Counted from the first letter of the stretch, positions 1-6,984 are shown. The stretch: DNA of 7,045 nucleotides from an uncultured Devosia sp. (GCA_946480655.1 CAMLKN010000116.1:1-7045), one strand, 5' to 3'. The notes: generated by a model from the sequence alone, not told the origin. Numbers and translations are program-made.

Positions 1-951
1 CTGGACAAGCTGGTGAATGTGCTGAAGGCGGCGGGGGAAGATACCCGGCTGCGCCTGCTCGCGCTTCTCGCCGACGGCGACCATTCGGTCAAGGACCTGA
101 CCGAAATCCTCGACCAGAGCCAGCCGCGTGTGTCGCGGCATTTGAAGCTGCTCGCCGATGCGGGCCTCGTCCAACGCCATGCCGAGGGCGCCTGGGCTTA
201 CTATCGCCTCGCGCCGGACGGGCAGGGGGCCGAACTGGCGCGCTGGCTGACGGCGCGGGTCGATCCGAACGATCCCGACCGCAAGCGCGACCGGGCGCGG
301 CAGGCCGAAGCGCGGGCCGAGCAGCAGGCCATTGCCGCCGACTATTTCGCCAAGGTCGCCGATAGCTGGGACCTGTTGAAGACCCTGCATGTCCCCGAAG
401 CGGCCGTCGAGGCCGCCGTGCTGGCGGAACTGGGTGGCCGGACGGTTGACCTGCTGGTGGATCTTGGCACGGGGACGGGGCGCATGCTCGAAGTCCTGGC
501 ACCCGCCTACAGGCGCGGCGTCGGCGTGGATTCGAGCCGGGAAATGCTTGCCGTGGCGCGGTCGCGCCTTGCCGCCGCCGGCGTGACCCATGCACAGGTG
601 CGGCTGGGTGACATTGGCGCGCTCGATCCGGCCATCGGCCCCGCCGATGTCATCGTGATCCACCAGGTGCTGCATTATTTCGACGACCCGGGCCGAATGC
701 TGGCGCAGGCTCGGCGCCTGCTCAAACCTGGCGGGGAAATCCTCATTGTGGATTTCGCCCCGCATGACCTCGAATTCCTGCGGAGCGAGCATGCACACAG
801 ACGGCTCGGCCTGTCGCGGGAGCAGATGAAGGACTGGGCTGGCATGGCGGGGCTCGATGTGCTCGCCATGCGCGAATTCCCAAGCGACAACAAGGATCGC
901 GGGCTGACGGTCTGCCTCTGGCACCTCGGCGACCGCAACAGGACGGACTAG
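1..951 (+). CDS. ArsR-family HTH regulator fused to SAM-dependent methyltransferase domain (5' end probably outside window)
   Basis: Probable transcriptional regulator of methionine/SAM metabolism. Numbering from the GTG at 13 (312 aa), residues 1-75 form an ArsR-type winged helix: the recognition helix region reads SQPRVSRHLKLLADAGLV (36-53) and the wing ends in GAWAYYRL. A basic/acidic linker (85-110) leads to a class I methyltransferase fold: motif I VDLGTGTGRMLEVL (149-162), acidic GVDSS (171-175), LGD (198-200) and the post-motif LLKPGGEILIVDF (236-248). The frame stays open to base 1 (LDKL precedes the GTG), so the true start is likely upstream. The ArsR metal-site CxC is absent and the only cysteine is C301, so arsenic or metal sensing is unlikely. 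The stop lies 3 nt before metF, which suggests co-transcription. ArsR-type regulators such as SahR control the SAM cycle in Proteobacteria; assignment to that role here is inference. It could instead be an active small-molecule methyltransferase. Confidence 0.88.
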   Translation: MDKLVNVLKAAGEDTRLRLLALLADGDHSVKDLTEILDQSQPRVSRHLKLLADAGLVQRHAEGAWAYYRLAPDGQGAELARWLTARVDPNDPDRKRDRARQAEARAEQQAIAADYFAKVADSWDLLKTLHVPEAAVEAAVLAELGGRTVDLLVDLGTGTGRMLEVLAPAYRRGVGVDSSREMLAVARSRLAAAGVTHAQVRLGDIGALDPAIGPADVIVIHQVLHYFDDPGRMLAQARRLLKPGGEILIVDFAPHDLEFLRSEHAHRRLGLSREQMKDWAGMAGLDVLAMREFPSDNKDRGLTVCLWHLGDRNRTD

Positions 952-954
952 ACC

Positions 955-1848
955 ATGCTCGATGACAATCTGCGCGCCAGCCGGAAGACCGCCGACCAGC
1001 GGCCGCCGCTGCAAATCTCCTTCGAATTTTTCCCGCCCAAGACCGACGTCATGGAAGAGCGGTTCTGGGACAGCATTGCCAAGCTGGCGCCGCTGAGCCC
1101 GCGCTTCGTTTCGGTGACCTATGGCGCCGGCGGTTCGACGCGCGAACGCACGCTGCGCATGGTGAGCCGCATCACCAATGACACGGGCGTGCCCGCCGCT
1201 GCCCACCTCACCTGCGTGGGCGCGACGCGGCATGAGGTCGACGAAGTGGTGCGCGGCTACAAGGCCGCCGGCGTCAACAAGATCGTTGCCCTGCGCGGGG
1301 ACCCGCCGGAAGGCGTCGGCCAGCCTTTCACGCCGCATCCCGACGGCTATCAGAATGCCGCTGATCTCGTGGCCGGTATCCGCAAGATCGGCGACTTCGA
1401 TATTTCCGTTGCGGCCTATCCGGAGAAGCACCCGCAGAGCGCCGACTGGCAGGCCGATATCGACAATCTCAAGCGCAAGATCGACGCCGGCGCCGACCGC
1501 GCCATCACCCAGATGTTCTTCTCGAACACCGATTACCTGCGCTATGTCGAGCGGGCGCGGAAGGCGGGCGTCACCGCGCCGATCGTGCCGGGCATCCAGC
1601 CGATCCATTCCTTCAAGCAGATTTCCGGCTTCGCCGCGCGCTGCGGCGCCTCGATACCCGGCTGGCTGGCCGAGCGCTTCGACGGCCTGGACGACGATCC
1701 GGAAACGCACGCGCTGGTGGCGGCGGCTGTGGCGGCGGAACAGGTCACCGAGCTCCTCGATGAAGGCGTCACCGAGTTCCACTTCTATACGCTCAATCGT
1801 TCCAACCTGGTCCTGGCGCTGGCCCGGCTGCTGGGCCGCCGCCCCTGA
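955..1848 (+). CDS. metF: 5,10-methylenetetrahydrofolate reductase
   Basis: FAD-dependent cytosolic enzyme that reduces 5,10-methylene-THF to 5-methyl-THF, the methyl donor for methionine synthase. The 297-aa length is normal for bacterial MetF, a single TIM barrel without the eukaryotic regulatory domain. Visible family motifs are ISFEFFPPKTD (21-31, with E24 at the catalytic glutamate position), FVSVTYGAGGSTRERT (51-66), AHLTCVGATR (83-92), KIVALRGDPPEG (109-120, with D116 at the folate/FAD aspartate), VAAYPEKHP (152-160), DRAITQMFFSN (181-191) and PGIQPI (212-217). The C-terminus ends in EFHFYTLNRSNL, typical of the family. ATG 955 is preceded by AGGACGGA at 940-947, inside the end of the upstream regulator gene. 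The gene is the second in a tight unit and is closed by a terminator at 1880-1910. Confidence 0.97.
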   Translation: MLDDNLRASRKTADQRPPLQISFEFFPPKTDVMEERFWDSIAKLAPLSPRFVSVTYGAGGSTRERTLRMVSRITNDTGVPAAAHLTCVGATRHEVDEVVRGYKAAGVNKIVALRGDPPEGVGQPFTPHPDGYQNAADLVAGIRKIGDFDISVAAYPEKHPQSADWQADIDNLKRKIDAGADRAITQMFFSNTDYLRYVERARKAGVTAPIVPGIQPIHSFKQISGFAARCGASIPGWLAERFDGLDDDPETHALVAAAVAAEQVTELLDEGVTEFHFYTLNRSNLVLALARLLGRRP

Positions 1849-1879
1849 CGCCGGTCCCGTTCAGGATCGGTTCATGTTG

Positions 1880-1910
1880 GGGCCCGGAAAATGACAGTCC
1901 GGGCCCTTTC
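1880..1910 (+). terminator. intrinsic terminator after metF
   Basis: An 8-bp perfect stem, GGGCCCGG (1880-1887) with CCGGGCCC (1899-1906), has an 11-nt loop (AAAATGACAGT) and is followed by TTTC. It sits 31 nt after the metF stop and ends the regulator-metF unit. Confidence 0.8.
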
Positions 1911-1976
1911 ATATTGTGGCCACGAAAAAAGGCGATGTCCCGGCCTTCGGGCGGAGCATGTTGGAAGTCTCGTTGA

Positions 1977-2816
1977 ATGCCGATTGATCGCCGTATCACC
2001 AATGGTCTGGCCTGGGCCGGAGCCCTTGTCGTCGTTGCCATTCCCGCCGCCGATGCGGCCCTGCGCCAGTTCGAGCCCCGGTCTGCACCGCAAGTCGCGG
2101 TGATCGAGGAGCAGGCGGAAACGCCGGCGCTGCCGACGCCTGCCAGCCAGCGCCCGGCGCCGGTCGTGGCTTCGGTTGAAACTGCTGTTGCTCCTCGAGC
2201 GCCTGCGGCCGTTGCGGAAGCTGAAGAGAAGCCTGCCGCGGAGCCTGCAGCTGTGTCCGATCCGGTGACCACCGCCACGGCACAGCCCGGCGCTGCTTCC
2301 GGCGATGCTGTCGACGACTTTCTCAAATCCGGCCGGCCGCTGCCCAGCTACATCAGTGGCGGCGGCGATGACGCGCCTGCCGCAGTGGCATCGGTCGATC
2401 CGGCACCCCGTGTCCAGCCTGCCGCGACTGCCAAGCCAGCCACCACTGCACCGGCGCCGGAGCAGGTTGCTTCAGTGCCGCGCACCCGAATCGTCACCTT
2501 TCCAACCCCGGTTTCCGAGCGCCCGGCTTCGGTGCCCAGGACCCAGGTCGCTGCGCAGCCGCCTCTTGTGATCGAAACCGAGCCGCCCGTCATTGTCGGG
2601 AACGAGACGCCGGTGATCACCGCATCCGATCTCGAGGACTGGGAAAGCGGTCCGCTTTCGGAGTTTCTCGCCCGTCGCCAGGCCCAGGCCGGCGCAGGTG
2701 AGCCGCCGGCGGATTATGATGCTGATGGCTTCTTCCTGGACGAGGGGCCCAATTCAAGTGCGCGTGTGTGGCGCTTCCCCCGCGCCTATGAGGGCGATTA
2801 CTATCCGTTTGAGTAG
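1977..2816 (+). CDS. exported or membrane-anchored Pro/Ala/Val-rich protein of unknown function
   Basis: I do not recognise a family for this 279-aa protein. The N-terminus looks like a signal peptide or membrane anchor: basic R5-R6, a hydrophobic stretch LAWAGALVVVAI (11-22), then an AxA site (A25-D26-A27). Residues 35-215 are low-complexity and rich in P, A, V, T and E, so probably an extended, disordered periplasmic region. They contain recurrent VASV units (64, 137, 164) and a direct repeat of ASVPRT (165-170 and 184-189). Two short segments look more ordered: VDDFLKSGRPLPSYIS (112-127) and SDLEDWESGPLSEFLARRQ (217-235). The tail 247-279 is acidic and aromatic (DYDADGFFLDEGP, then YEGDYYPFE). 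The start is firm: an in-frame TGA (1974-1976) directly abuts the ATG, and GGAAG lies at 1963-1967. Codon use matches the neighbours. A cell-envelope role is only a guess. Confidence 0.8.
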   Translation: MPIDRRITNGLAWAGALVVVAIPAADAALRQFEPRSAPQVAVIEEQAETPALPTPASQRPAPVVASVETAVAPRAPAAVAEAEEKPAAEPAAVSDPVTTATAQPGAASGDAVDDFLKSGRPLPSYISGGGDDAPAAVASVDPAPRVQPAATAKPATTAPAPEQVASVPRTRIVTFPTPVSERPASVPRTQVAAQPPLVIETEPPVIVGNETPVITASDLEDWESGPLSEFLARRQAQAGAGEPPADYDADGFFLDEGPNSSARVWRFPRAYEGDYYPFE

Positions 2817-2894
2817 CCGGCAGGTCGGCTATGCCTCGGGGGCAATGGACCCCGGCCAGCGAAGCGGATAGGTCTTATGACCCAGCGGGGAAAT

Positions 2895-2899
2895 GAAGG
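2895..2899 (+). promoter_or_regulatory. ribosome binding site supporting start at 2907
   Basis: GAAGG lies 7 nt before ATG 2907. The competing in-frame ATG 2877 has only GATAGG ending 4 nt upstream, which is too close for a good site. This is the main sequence argument for the shorter TerB-DnaJ protein. Confidence 0.45.
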
Positions 2900-2906
2900 C
2901 GTCAAA

Positions 2907-3653
2907 ATGCTGTGTTGCGTCCGCAAGCGCGAGGACAATCGCGATGTCTGGCAAAAGCTGGCCCAGTTCCTGGGCTCGTTCTCCCAGCGCACGGGCATGG
3001 CCGGGCATGTCGCCAATATCCTCGATCCAGATACCTGGCTGCCCGGCGGGCGCGAGGCGGCCTTCACGCTCGCGCTGATTGCGCTCTCCGCCAAGATGGC
3101 GGTCGCCGATGGTGCGGTCACGGCTTCGGAAGTCCGCGCCTTCAACGCCACGGTCGAGATTGCCAAGGGCAGCGAGCCGCAGGTGGAGCGCCTGTTCAAC
3201 CTCGCCAAGCAGGATGTGGCTGGTTTCGACGCCTATGCCCGCAAGGTGGCGCGGTTCTTCGCCGATACGCCCGATACGCTCGAACATGTGCTCGACAGCC
3301 TGTTCTTCATCGCCACGGCCGATGGGCTCGTGCACGAGGCCGAGATCGATTACCTGCGCGAAGTGAGCGTCATCTTCGGCTTCGACGAGGCGCGTTTCGA
3401 ACAGATCGCGGCCCAGCATGTGATGCTGGGTACCGATGTCGATCCCTATACGGTGCTGGGCCTCAGCCATGATGCCCCGCCCGAAGAAGTGCGTCGCGTC
3501 TATCGCCTGCTGGTCGCCGAGCATCATCCGGACCGGCTGATCGCCAAGGGCGTGCCGGAGGATCTGATCGATGTGGCCACGGCCCGGATGTCGGCGATCA
3601 ATCTGGCCTACCAGGCCATTACCAAGCCGCGTCCGCAGCCGCTGCTGACTTGA
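2907..3653 (+). CDS. DjlA-like TerB-DnaJ co-chaperone
   Basis: Probable co-chaperone that recruits and stimulates DnaK. From ATG 2907 the protein is 248 aa. Residues about 50-170 form a TerB-type helical domain with two acidic repeats, KMAVADGAVTASEVRAF (63-79) and IATADGLVHEAEIDYL (135-150). The C-terminal J domain begins at DPYTVLGL (179-186) and carries the diagnostic HPD (207-209) within AEHHPDRL, then MSAINLAYQAI. No membrane segment is seen, unlike E. coli DjlA with its N-terminal anchor, so the protein is probably cytoplasmic. The start is uncertain: ATG 2907 has GAAGG at 2895-2899 with a 7-nt spacer, while an in-frame ATG at 2877 would add 10 unremarkable residues and has only AGG 4 nt away. 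Recognisable homology begins near VWQKL, which favours the shorter form. The stop TGA (3651-3653) overlaps a candidate rnpB -35 box. Confidence 0.92.
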   Translation: MLCCVRKREDNRDVWQKLAQFLGSFSQRTGMAGHVANILDPDTWLPGGREAAFTLALIALSAKMAVADGAVTASEVRAFNATVEIAKGSEPQVERLFNLAKQDVAGFDAYARKVARFFADTPDTLEHVLDSLFFIATADGLVHEAEIDYLREVSVIFGFDEARFEQIAAQHVMLGTDVDPYTVLGLSHDAPPEEVRRVYRLLVAEHHPDRLIAKGVPEDLIDVATARMSAINLAYQAITKPRPQPLLT

Positions 3654-3680
3654 CGGCAACCACTTCCTCCCTCACATAAG
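3650..3680 (+). promoter_or_regulatory. candidate sigma-70-type promoter of rnpB
   Basis: TTGACG (3650-3655) matches five of six bases of the -35 consensus and overlaps the stop codon of the TerB-DnaJ gene. The -10 candidate is CATAAG (3675-3680) with a 19-nt spacer, or a shifted ACATAA with 18 nt. Initiation about 6 nt further on would fall at 3685-3688, which coincides with the 5' strand of the RNase P RNA P1 helix. The geometry fits well, but the -10 element is weak. Confidence 0.5.
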
Positions 3681-3682
3681 CC

Positions 3683-4068
<386 letters not shown>

Positions 4069-4199
4069 TGACCTTTCTGACTTTCCGTTTCCTGACAGCA
4101 GTTTAATGATCCGGCAAGCAATGGAAACGCCGCGGCAATGCTGGCGCAATGTGGCAGGTGGCAAGCTCCTTCCCGTAACCTCAACACGGAGCTTCTCCC

Positions 4200-4355
4200 A
4201 TGAAAAAGATCATTGCCTCCCTTCTCGCCCTGACCCTGGTCGCCGGTGTCGCGGCTCCTGCCTTTGCAGCGCAAGTCGACTGCAAGTACCGCGATGCGGC
4301 GCTTTGCGGCGGCGTCGCCAAGTCGCTGGTCGATACCACCACCGAAGACGAGTGA
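4200..4355 (+). CDS. small exported protein, 51 aa, unknown function
   Basis: I do not recognise a named family. The ATG has a clear ribosome binding site, GGAG (4188-4191), 8 nt upstream. The N-terminus is a textbook Sec signal peptide: MKK, then a hydrophobic core IIASLLALTLVAGVAA, then an AFA site (21-23), predicting cleavage after residue 23. The mature peptide would be only about 28 residues, with two cysteines (C28, C36) that could form a disulfide and an acidic end, TTTEDE. A periplasmic or secreted location is therefore likely. It stands alone between rnpB and the polyamine operon, with about 130 nt upstream and a hairpin downstream (4385-4409), so it is probably a separate transcript. 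No nearby partner suggests its role. Support comes from the signal peptide and RBS, not from length. Confidence 0.75.
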   Translation: MKKIIASLLALTLVAGVAAPAFAAQVDCKYRDAALCGGVAKSLVDTTTEDE

Positions 4356-4384
4356 TCCGAGGCGGTCATTTCCACCAGCGTAGC

Positions 4385-4420
4385 GCCCCTGAAGCCCTGC
4401 TTCGGGGGCAGCGTCGTTTT
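4385..4420 (+). terminator. hairpin, probable terminator of the small exported protein gene
   Basis: An 11-bp stem with one G-T wobble joins GCCCCTGAAGC (4385-4395) to GCTTCGGGGGC (4399-4409) over a 3-nt loop. A TTTT run occurs at 4417-4420 but is separated from the stem by 7 nt, so classical intrinsic termination would be inefficient. It begins 30 nt after the small gene's stop. Confidence 0.5.
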
Positions 4421-4426
4421 GGGCAC

Positions 4427-4455
4427 TTGATCATGACGGAGGTGGCCGTTACACC
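4427..4455 (+). promoter_or_regulatory. weak candidate promoter for the polyamine operon
   Basis: TTGATC (4427-4432) and TACACC (4450-4455) are 17 nt apart, after the preceding hairpin and before nspC. The -35 matches four and the -10 three of six consensus bases, so it rests mainly on position and spacing. Confidence 0.2.
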
Positions 4456-4467
4456 CGCGGCCTTCTT

Positions 4468-4485
4468 CCGCCGCCTTTCCGGCGG
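4468..4485 (+). other. GC-rich hairpin in the nspC leader
   Basis: CCGCCG (4468-4473) pairs with CGGCGG (4480-4485) around a CCTTTC loop, ending 11 nt before the nspC ribosome binding site. No T-run follows. It could affect translation initiation, but short GC stems are common in such GC-rich DNA. Confidence 0.3.
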
Positions 4486-4496
4486 GCACACGCTAG

Positions 4497-4502
4497 TTGG
4501 AG
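4497..4502 (+). promoter_or_regulatory. nspC ribosome binding site deciding the start
   Basis: TTGGAG lies 9 nt before ATG 4512. The in-frame TTG at 4497 is part of this site itself and so is unlikely to be the initiator. Confidence 0.6.
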
Positions 4503-4511
4503 TTTGGCGCG

Positions 4512-5612
4512 ATGCCCCTGGCCACCCCCTATTACCTCATTGACGAGACCGCGCTGGCGCGGAACCTCGATATCGTGGACCGGCTGCGCGCCGCGTCGGG
4601 CGCAAAGTGCCTGCTGGCGCTCAAGTGCTTTGCCACCTGGTCGACCTTTGAGCAAATTGCGCCGCATATGGATGGCACGACATCCTCCTCGCTCAACGAA
4701 CTCAAGCTGGGCCGCGAAAAGTTCGGTGGCGAGACTCATGCGTATTCCGTGGCATGGTCCGACAGCGAGATCGACGAGGCCATCGCCAATGCCGACAAGG
4801 TGATCTTCAACTCGGTCAGCCAGCTCGAGCGTTTCGGCGACAAGGCCGCGCACCTGCCCATTGGCCTGCGGGTCAATCCGGGCGTGAGCCATTCGCATTT
4901 CGACCTGGCCGATCCCGCGCGGCAATATAGCCGCCTGGGAGAAAGCGACCGGAAAAGGGTTGAAGCGGCGATGGGTCGGGTTTCCGGGTTCATGCTGCAC
5001 TGCAATTGCGAGAACGATAGCGTCCAGGCTTTGTCTACACTGCTCGACAGCATCGAGGATAAGATTGGCGACCTGCTGGCCCGGCTCGACTGGGTGAGCC
5101 TGGGGGGCGGCATCCACTTCACCAAGCCCGGCTATGACCTCGACGGACTTGCGATGCGCCTCAAGGCGTTCTCCGAAAAATTCGGCGTCCAGGTCTATCT
5201 CGAGCCCGGCGATACCGTGGTCACCGATACGACGACCCTGGAGGTCACGGTCCTCGACATCGTAGAGAACGGCATGCCAGTGGCCATTGTCGACAGCGCG
5301 GTCGAGGCCCACATGCTCGATCTTCTCGTTTATCGCGAGAGCGGATCGGTGGCGCCCGATGCCGGGCCGTATCGGTATCAGGTTGCCGGCAAATCCTGCC
5401 TTGCCGGCGACGTGTTCGGAACGTTCAATTTCCCCAAACCGCTGGCGGTCGGCGACCGTATCTCCCTGTTGAATGCCGGCGGATACACCATGGTGAAGAA
5501 AAACTGGTTCAACGGCGTGGCGATGCCGTCTATAGCCATTCGCAGGAAAAGCGGCGCAGTCGAACTTGTGAAAAGCTTCGGTTACGCCGACTATGTCGCC
5601 AGTCTGTCATAG
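4512..5612 (+). CDS. nspC: carboxynorspermidine/carboxyspermidine decarboxylase
   Basis: PLP-dependent, alanine-racemase-fold (fold III) decarboxylase that converts carboxyspermidine to spermidine, or carboxynorspermidine to norspermidine, in the cytoplasm. From ATG 4512 the protein is 366 aa, usual for NspC. Visible motifs are TPYYLIDE (5-12), LLALKCFATWSTF (34-46) with the PLP lysine at K38, DGTTSSSLNELKLGREKFGGE (around 54-74), LRVNPGVSHSHF (119-130), HCNCEND (163-169), SLGGGIHFT (196-204, glycine loop), EPGD (231-234, phosphate binding), and KSCLAGDVFGTF (294-305) with the active-site C296 and D300. GGYTMVKKNWFNG (323-335) closes the active-site region. The start follows the TTGGAG ribosome binding site. 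The gene is first in an operon with the dehydrogenase 44 nt downstream, which supplies its substrate. Spermidine is the likelier product in this lineage (inference). Confidence 0.95.
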   Translation: MPLATPYYLIDETALARNLDIVDRLRAASGAKCLLALKCFATWSTFEQIAPHMDGTTSSSLNELKLGREKFGGETHAYSVAWSDSEIDEAIANADKVIFNSVSQLERFGDKAAHLPIGLRVNPGVSHSHFDLADPARQYSRLGESDRKRVEAAMGRVSGFMLHCNCENDSVQALSTLLDSIEDKIGDLLARLDWVSLGGGIHFTKPGYDLDGLAMRLKAFSEKFGVQVYLEPGDTVVTDTTTLEVTVLDIVENGMPVAIVDSAVEAHMLDLLVYRESGSVAPDAGPYRYQVAGKSCLAGDVFGTFNFPKPLAVGDRISLLNAGGYTMVKKNWFNGVAMPSIAIRRKSGAVELVKSFGYADYVASLS

Positions 5613-5656
5613 TGGCAGGCTGATCCCCAGCACTTGAAAAAGGTGTTTCGTGCCAA

Positions 5657-6946
5657 TTGAAAAAGAATATCCTCATCATCGGCGCCGGAGGTGTCGCGCA
5701 GGTCGCTGCCTATAAGGCAGCAATGCACAACGATGTGCTCGGAGACATTCACATTGCCTCCCGCACGATTGCCAAATGCGAGGCGCTGGTCGCCGGTATT
5801 CTGGCAAAGAAGGCGCTCAAGCGCCCGGGCATCCTGGCTGCCCACCAGCTCGACGCGATGGACATCGAGGCCACCAAGGCCCTCATTCGCCGCACCAAGA
5901 GCCAGATCGTCCTCAATGCCGGATCGGCCTTCCTCAACATGAGCGTGCTGCGCGCCTGCATGGATACGGGGGCCGCCTATATCGACACGGCCATTCACGA
6001 AGACCCTGCCAAGGTGTGCGAGACGCCCCCCTGGTATGGGAACTATGAGTGGAAGCACCGGGACGAATGCGAGCGCAAGGGCGTCACCGCCATTCTGGGC
6101 GCGGGCTTCGATCCGGGCGTGGTCAATGCCTATGCGGCGCTGGCGGCGAACGCCTATTTCGACCGTGTCGACAGCATTGACATCATCGATGTCAACGCCG
6201 GCAGCCATGGCCGCTATTTCGCGACCAATTTCGATCCCGAGATCAATTTCCGCGAATTCACCGGGACGGTGTGGAGCTGGCAGCAGAGCCAGTGGACGGC
6301 GAACAGGATGTTCGAGGTCAAGCGCACCGACGACCTGCCGGTGGTCGGCACGCACACAACCTATCTCACCGGCCATGACGAGGTGCACTCGCTGTCGGCC
6401 AATCTCGACGTGCCCGATATCCGCTTCTGGATGGGCTTTGGCGAGCATTACATCAACGTCTTCACCGTGCTCAACAATCTGGGCCTGCTCTCGGAAAAGC
6501 CGGTGGTGACAGCCGAGGGACTGGAAGTGGTGCCGCTCAAGGTGGTGAAGGCCGTGCTGCCCGACCCGATGTCGCTGGCGCCGGACTATACCGGCAAGAC
6601 CTTTATCGGCGACCTGGTCAAGGGTGTGCGCAACGGGGTCGAGACCGAGTTGCTGGTCTATAACGTGGCCGACCACCAAGAGGCCTTTGCCGAGACCAAC
6701 AGCCAGGCGATCTCCTATACGGCCGGCGTGCCGGCCATTGCCGCGGCCATGCTGATTGCCAAGGGCGATTGGGATTGCCACCGCATGGCCAATGTCGAGG
6801 AACTGCCGCCCGTGCCCTTCATCGACCTGCTTGGCAGGATCGGTCTTGCCACCCGCATCCGCGACGACAGGGGGGACCGCGCCTTCGACCCGGCTGAGTT
6901 CGGGCCGCGCGCGGTGAGCGAAACGGCCCGCAAGCGCGGCGCCTGA
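5657..6946 (+). CDS. carboxynorspermidine/carboxyspermidine dehydrogenase (saccharopine dehydrogenase family)
   Basis: NADPH-dependent enzyme that condenses aspartate semialdehyde with putrescine (or diaminopropane) and reduces the Schiff base to carboxyspermidine (or carboxynorspermidine). The 429-aa protein opens with a Rossmann dinucleotide site, KKNILIIGAGGVAQVAA (2-18), then IHIASRT (31-37), typical of NADP(H) use. AYIDTAIHED (107-116) and ILGAGFDPGVVNAYA (146-160) are hallmark segments of the saccharopine dehydrogenase fold, followed by DVNAGSHGRYFATNFDPEIN (178-197). The initiator is TTG 5657: the in-frame stop at 5621-5623 leaves no ATG or GTG before it, and the next residues match the family's usual MKKNxLIIGAGG start. 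AAGGTG at 5640-5645 is a plausible ribosome binding site at a rather long 11 nt. Lysine-pathway saccharopine dehydrogenase is the alternative, but the nspC partner argues against it. Confidence 0.93.
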   Translation: MKKNILIIGAGGVAQVAAYKAAMHNDVLGDIHIASRTIAKCEALVAGILAKKALKRPGILAAHQLDAMDIEATKALIRRTKSQIVLNAGSAFLNMSVLRACMDTGAAYIDTAIHEDPAKVCETPPWYGNYEWKHRDECERKGVTAILGAGFDPGVVNAYAALAANAYFDRVDSIDIIDVNAGSHGRYFATNFDPEINFREFTGTVWSWQQSQWTANRMFEVKRTDDLPVVGTHTTYLTGHDEVHSLSANLDVPDIRFWMGFGEHYINVFTVLNNLGLLSEKPVVTAEGLEVVPLKVVKAVLPDPMSLAPDYTGKTFIGDLVKGVRNGVETELLVYNVADHQEAFAETNSQAISYTAGVPAIAAAMLIAKGDWDCHRMANVEELPPVPFIDLLGRIGLATRIRDDRGDRAFDPAEFGPRAVSETARKRGA

Positions 6947-6956
6947 AGCAGAACTG

Positions 6957-6984
6957 AAGCGGCCGGGCAATCCCCGGCCGTTTT
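6957..6984 (+). terminator. intrinsic terminator of the polyamine operon
   Basis: An 8-bp perfect stem, CGGCCGGG (6960-6967) with CCCGGCCG (6973-6980), has a 5-nt loop (CAATC) and runs directly into TTTT. An AAG before the stem extends pairing into the T-run. It starts about 10 nt after the dehydrogenase stop. Confidence 0.9.

Noticed and set aside
1916..1923. Palindrome GTGGCCAC between metF and the next gene
   Set aside because: An 8-bp GC-rich palindrome is expected by chance here and no second copy or promoter context supports an operator.
2829..3659. Minus-strand frame of 276 codons
   Set aside because: It lies opposite the TerB-DnaJ gene, whose HPD motif and TerB repeats are clear, and it shows no domain of its own.
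4142..4156. TGGCGC...GGCA resembling a sigma-54 (-24/-12) promoter upstream of the small gene
   Set aside because: The distance between the GG and GC elements is one base short of the strict sigma-54 spacing.
4106..4543. Plus-strand frame of 145 codons
   Set aside because: It overlaps the small exported protein gene in another frame, crosses its hairpin and runs into nspC; its arginine-rich composition is that of a shadow frame.
4449..5312. Minus-strand frame of 287 codons
   Set aside because: It is antisense to nspC, which carries all PLP-enzyme motifs; the antisense product has no recognisable feature.
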